Source of the DNA: Candidatus Poribacteria bacterium
GTDB taxonomy: Bacteria > Poribacteria > DTPJ01 > WJIO01
Assembly (NCBI GenBank): GCA_014730235.1
Contig: WJIO01000408.1
Span: 1-14,758, forward strand
DNA: 14,758 bases
Direction: 5' to 3'
Shown here: positions 13,360 through 14,758 of the stretch, piece after piece
Layout: each line of letters starts with the position of its first letter
Numbering within the stretch: the first letter of the stretch is position 1
Made by a program: the position numbers and the translations under genes
The notes under the pieces: generated by a model
Database searches by the model: none
What the model was told of the DNA's origin: nothing
What the model saw: the letters and a program-made list of their open reading frames with translations, nothing else

Positions 13360-13396
13360 TAGTGATTTATTGAGGAAATTTGAGAGGAGAGATAAA

Positions 13397-14083
13397 ATGA
13401 GGTTAACTATTTTTGTAAGTCTTGTTGTTATGCTTATATTCTCAGGTCTTATTTTTGCTCTTGATCCATTCACTGATGATTTTGAACGGGCTGACGGAGA
13501 TGACGTAGGAAACGGCTGGGAGGAAGGTGAAGACGAGGGAATATCCATAAGTATCCAGGATGGAGAAGTAATTATTCAGGGTACGCAGGATACGGATTGG
13601 GAGAGAAATGGTATAGGGCGCGATGTCGACGATATAAGCTCCTTTTATTTTGATTATATGTCAAATGACAGCTTCAATATGCACATGCGCATTGACGATA
13701 CCAGTAGCGGCGGATATATTGATGTTTATGCCCCTCCAGGTGGCTCATTTTCATTTGCTAACTCACCGGATGGAGGATGGCCAGGCTGGACAGCTATTGA
13801 AGGTTCTCAAAGCCTAGCTGATCAACACAACACCCTTGGTATTGAGAAAGTTGGAACCAATAGTTATCAGGTTAATCTAAATGGTGCTGATATTGGTCCT
13901 GTACTTGAAAACCCGGGTATTACTGTAATTGATAGAATTCTCCTGGCTCCTGATTCAGCGGCTGGTACAGCAGGCAGTATTCATATAGACAATGTAATTA
14001 TTGATGGTGGCGCAGTATCATCACCTGTTGAACCTGAGAGTAAACTAAGTGTGAAATGGGGGGAAATTAAAAAAGGTATATAA
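13397..14083 (+). CDS. Exported jelly-roll-like protein, paralogue 1
   Basis: The 228-residue product carries a signal peptide (MRLTIFVSL, hydrophobic core, ending LIFA at about residue 21), then DDFERADGDDVGNGWEE. That opening is common at the start of concanavalin-A-like jelly-roll domains of bacterial surface proteins. The core holds ISIQDGEVIIQGTQDTDW, YIDVYAPPGGSFSF, GGWPGWTAI, a strand pair around NSYQVNLNGADIG and HIDNVIIDGG. After a proline-rich linker it ends in ESKLSVKWGEIKKGI. The function may be glycan binding or a secreted scaffold role; no catalytic motif is visible. GAGAGGAGA (13382-13390) lies 6 nt before the ATG at 13397; a longer frame to 13319 lacks a ribosome site and overlaps the barrel gene. 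A second copy of the gene begins 91 nt downstream. Confidence 0.75.
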   Translation: MRLTIFVSLVVMLIFSGLIFALDPFTDDFERADGDDVGNGWEEGEDEGISISIQDGEVIIQGTQDTDWERNGIGRDVDDISSFYFDYMSNDSFNMHMRIDDTSSGGYIDVYAPPGGSFSFANSPDGGWPGWTAIEGSQSLADQHNTLGIEKVGTNSYQVNLNGADIGPVLENPGITVIDRILLAPDSAAGTAGSIHIDNVIIDGGAVSSPVEPESKLSVKWGEIKKGI

Positions 14084-14098
14084 TTTATTAACAGATCA

Positions 14099-14134
14099 AT
14101 ATTTATGGCGAGGTTGCAACCTCGCCATAAATAT
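14099..14134. terminator. Perfect 36-bp palindrome between the two paralogues
   Basis: Positions 14099-14116 and 14117-14134 are exact reverse complements with no loop; the core is GGCGAGGTTG then CAACCTCGCC. In RNA it would form a stem of about 16 bp with a 4-nt loop. It begins 15 nt after the stop of the first exported protein. It can terminate or pause transcription, although no T-run follows. GGCGAGGTTGCAACCTCGCC-type units are likely a dispersed repeat family, which I cannot check here. Confidence 0.65.
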
Positions 14135-14174
14135 ACCCAAAATGCAATAATTCATAATAATCCAAGGAGTATTT

Positions 14175-14758
14175 ATGATGAAAATGTTAAAAATTTTAGT
14201 CATTTTGTTCTTCTTCTTTAGCACATCTCTTGTCTGGGGAGAAGCATTTTACGATGGTTTCGAGAGAGAAGATAATGATGAGCTTGAAAACGACTGGAAA
14301 GTGCAGACTGATGGAACAATTACTATAGAGATCGTGGATAATGAAGCATTAATATCCGGTACACAGGCTACCGACTGGCAAAGATCAGGGCTATTTCGCT
14401 CTGTAGAGGAAGAAACAAAAGTCTACTTTGATTTTTTAGCTAACGACAAGTTTAACGTTCATCTCAGATTAGACGATGAAGGTTCAGGGTCATATATAGA
14501 CATATATGCTCCACCGGGAGGATCTTTCAGTTATGCAGCCTTAAGCGGTGGAGATGCCTGGCCGGGTTGGACGGCTATTCCGGGTTCTAATACAAAGGCA
14601 GGACAATATAATAATTTTGGCGTGGAGAAAGATGGAGATGACCTTTTGATTATATTGAATGAAAAAGAAATTCTAGCTGTTGAACACCCTAATCTCAGAA
14701 ATATAACGAAGATTCTTATTGCATCAGACGCGGCAGCAGGTACAAAAGGTAGTCTGCA
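14175..14758 (+). CDS. Exported jelly-roll-like protein, paralogue 2 (runs off the window)
   Basis: The open frame continues past the right edge, so only the first 194 codons are visible. It starts MMKMLKILVILFFFFSTSLVWGE, a Sec signal peptide with cleavage near WGE or EA. It then matches the previous gene over its whole length: DGFEREDNDELENDW, EALISGTQATDWQRSG, YIDIYAPPGGSFSY, GDAWPGWTAIPGS and a final ILIASDAAAGTKGSL. AAGGAG (14164-14169) is 5 nt from the ATG at 14175 and 8 nt from a second ATG at 14178; either may be used. The two genes are a tandem duplication that has clearly diverged in sequence while keeping the APPGGSFS and WPGWTAI cores. These conserved cores mark probable structural or ligand-contact loops. 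Confidence 0.78.
   Translation, partial: MMKMLKILVILFFFFSTSLVWGEAFYDGFEREDNDELENDWKVQTDGTITIEIVDNEALISGTQATDWQRSGLFRSVEEETKVYFDFLANDKFNVHLRLDDEGSGSYIDIYAPPGGSFSYAALSGGDAWPGWTAIPGSNTKAGQYNNFGVEKDGDDLLIILNEKEILAVEHPNLRNITKILIASDAAAGTKGSL

Noticed and set aside
13319-13396. Longer start for the first exported jelly-roll protein
   Set aside because: It overlaps the barrel gene, has no ribosome site and would bury the signal peptide; ATG at 13397 has a strong Shine-Dalgarno.

Overview
The window reads as a chromosomal segment of an uncultured, AT-rich Gram-negative bacterium. The Gram-negative call rests on a predicted outer-membrane barrel protein (12691-13359) and two Sec-exported proteins at the right end. 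Nearly every gene lies on the + strand. The gene content (solo TIM-barrel sugar isomerase, UroD-like protein, acetamidase-like protein, FGGY kinase, exported jelly-roll proteins) and dispersed palindromic repeats resemble deep-branching heterotroph genomes such as Poribacteria or PVC/FCB lineages. That placement is inference: no rRNA or universal marker is present.

Left part (1-3288): a terminator (62-97), a weak promoter, and a very AT-rich pair, a small winged-helix-like gene coupled to a DNA methyltransferase that stops after motif I and lacks the catalytic motif. A near-consensus sigma70 promoter (1068-1096) then drives three same-strand genes: a glyoxalase-II-like metallo-beta-lactamase-fold hydrolase, an Ogg2-type 8-oxoguanine glycosylase/lyase and an S-adenosylmethionine hydrolase (DUF62).

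Middle (3281-4555): a partner-switching pair in reversed order, an RsbW-like anti-sigma kinase and then an RsbV-like STAS antagonist. A consensus promoter and a GC-richer leader precede rsbW. The antagonist has a perfect 9-base Shine-Dalgarno match but apparently an AUU start codon. Two inverted-repeat pairs sharing a GCAGGT core flank the non-coding segments next to these genes. No sigma-factor gene is present.

Catabolic region (4574-12686): after two long hairpins and a 20-bp-spaced direct repeat that looks like an operator come a TIM-barrel isomerase/epimerase, an inositol-monophosphatase-family enzyme and an esterase, closed by a terminator. A ~120-bp MITE-like element with 15-bp terminal inverted repeats and a flanking duplication follows. 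Next is a second operon: a UroD-like protein, an acetamidase/formamidase-like protein and an FGGY sugar kinase. After a dispersed hairpin repeat, a TTGACA-18-TATACT promoter drives a long, divergent class III aminotransferase. The enzymes could form a catabolic route for a sugar- or cyclitol-like or amide-containing compound, but the substrate cannot be read from the sequence.

Right end (12691-14758): a small outer-membrane barrel protein and two tandem paralogous exported jelly-roll-like proteins separated by a perfect 36-bp palindrome. The second paralogue runs off the window.
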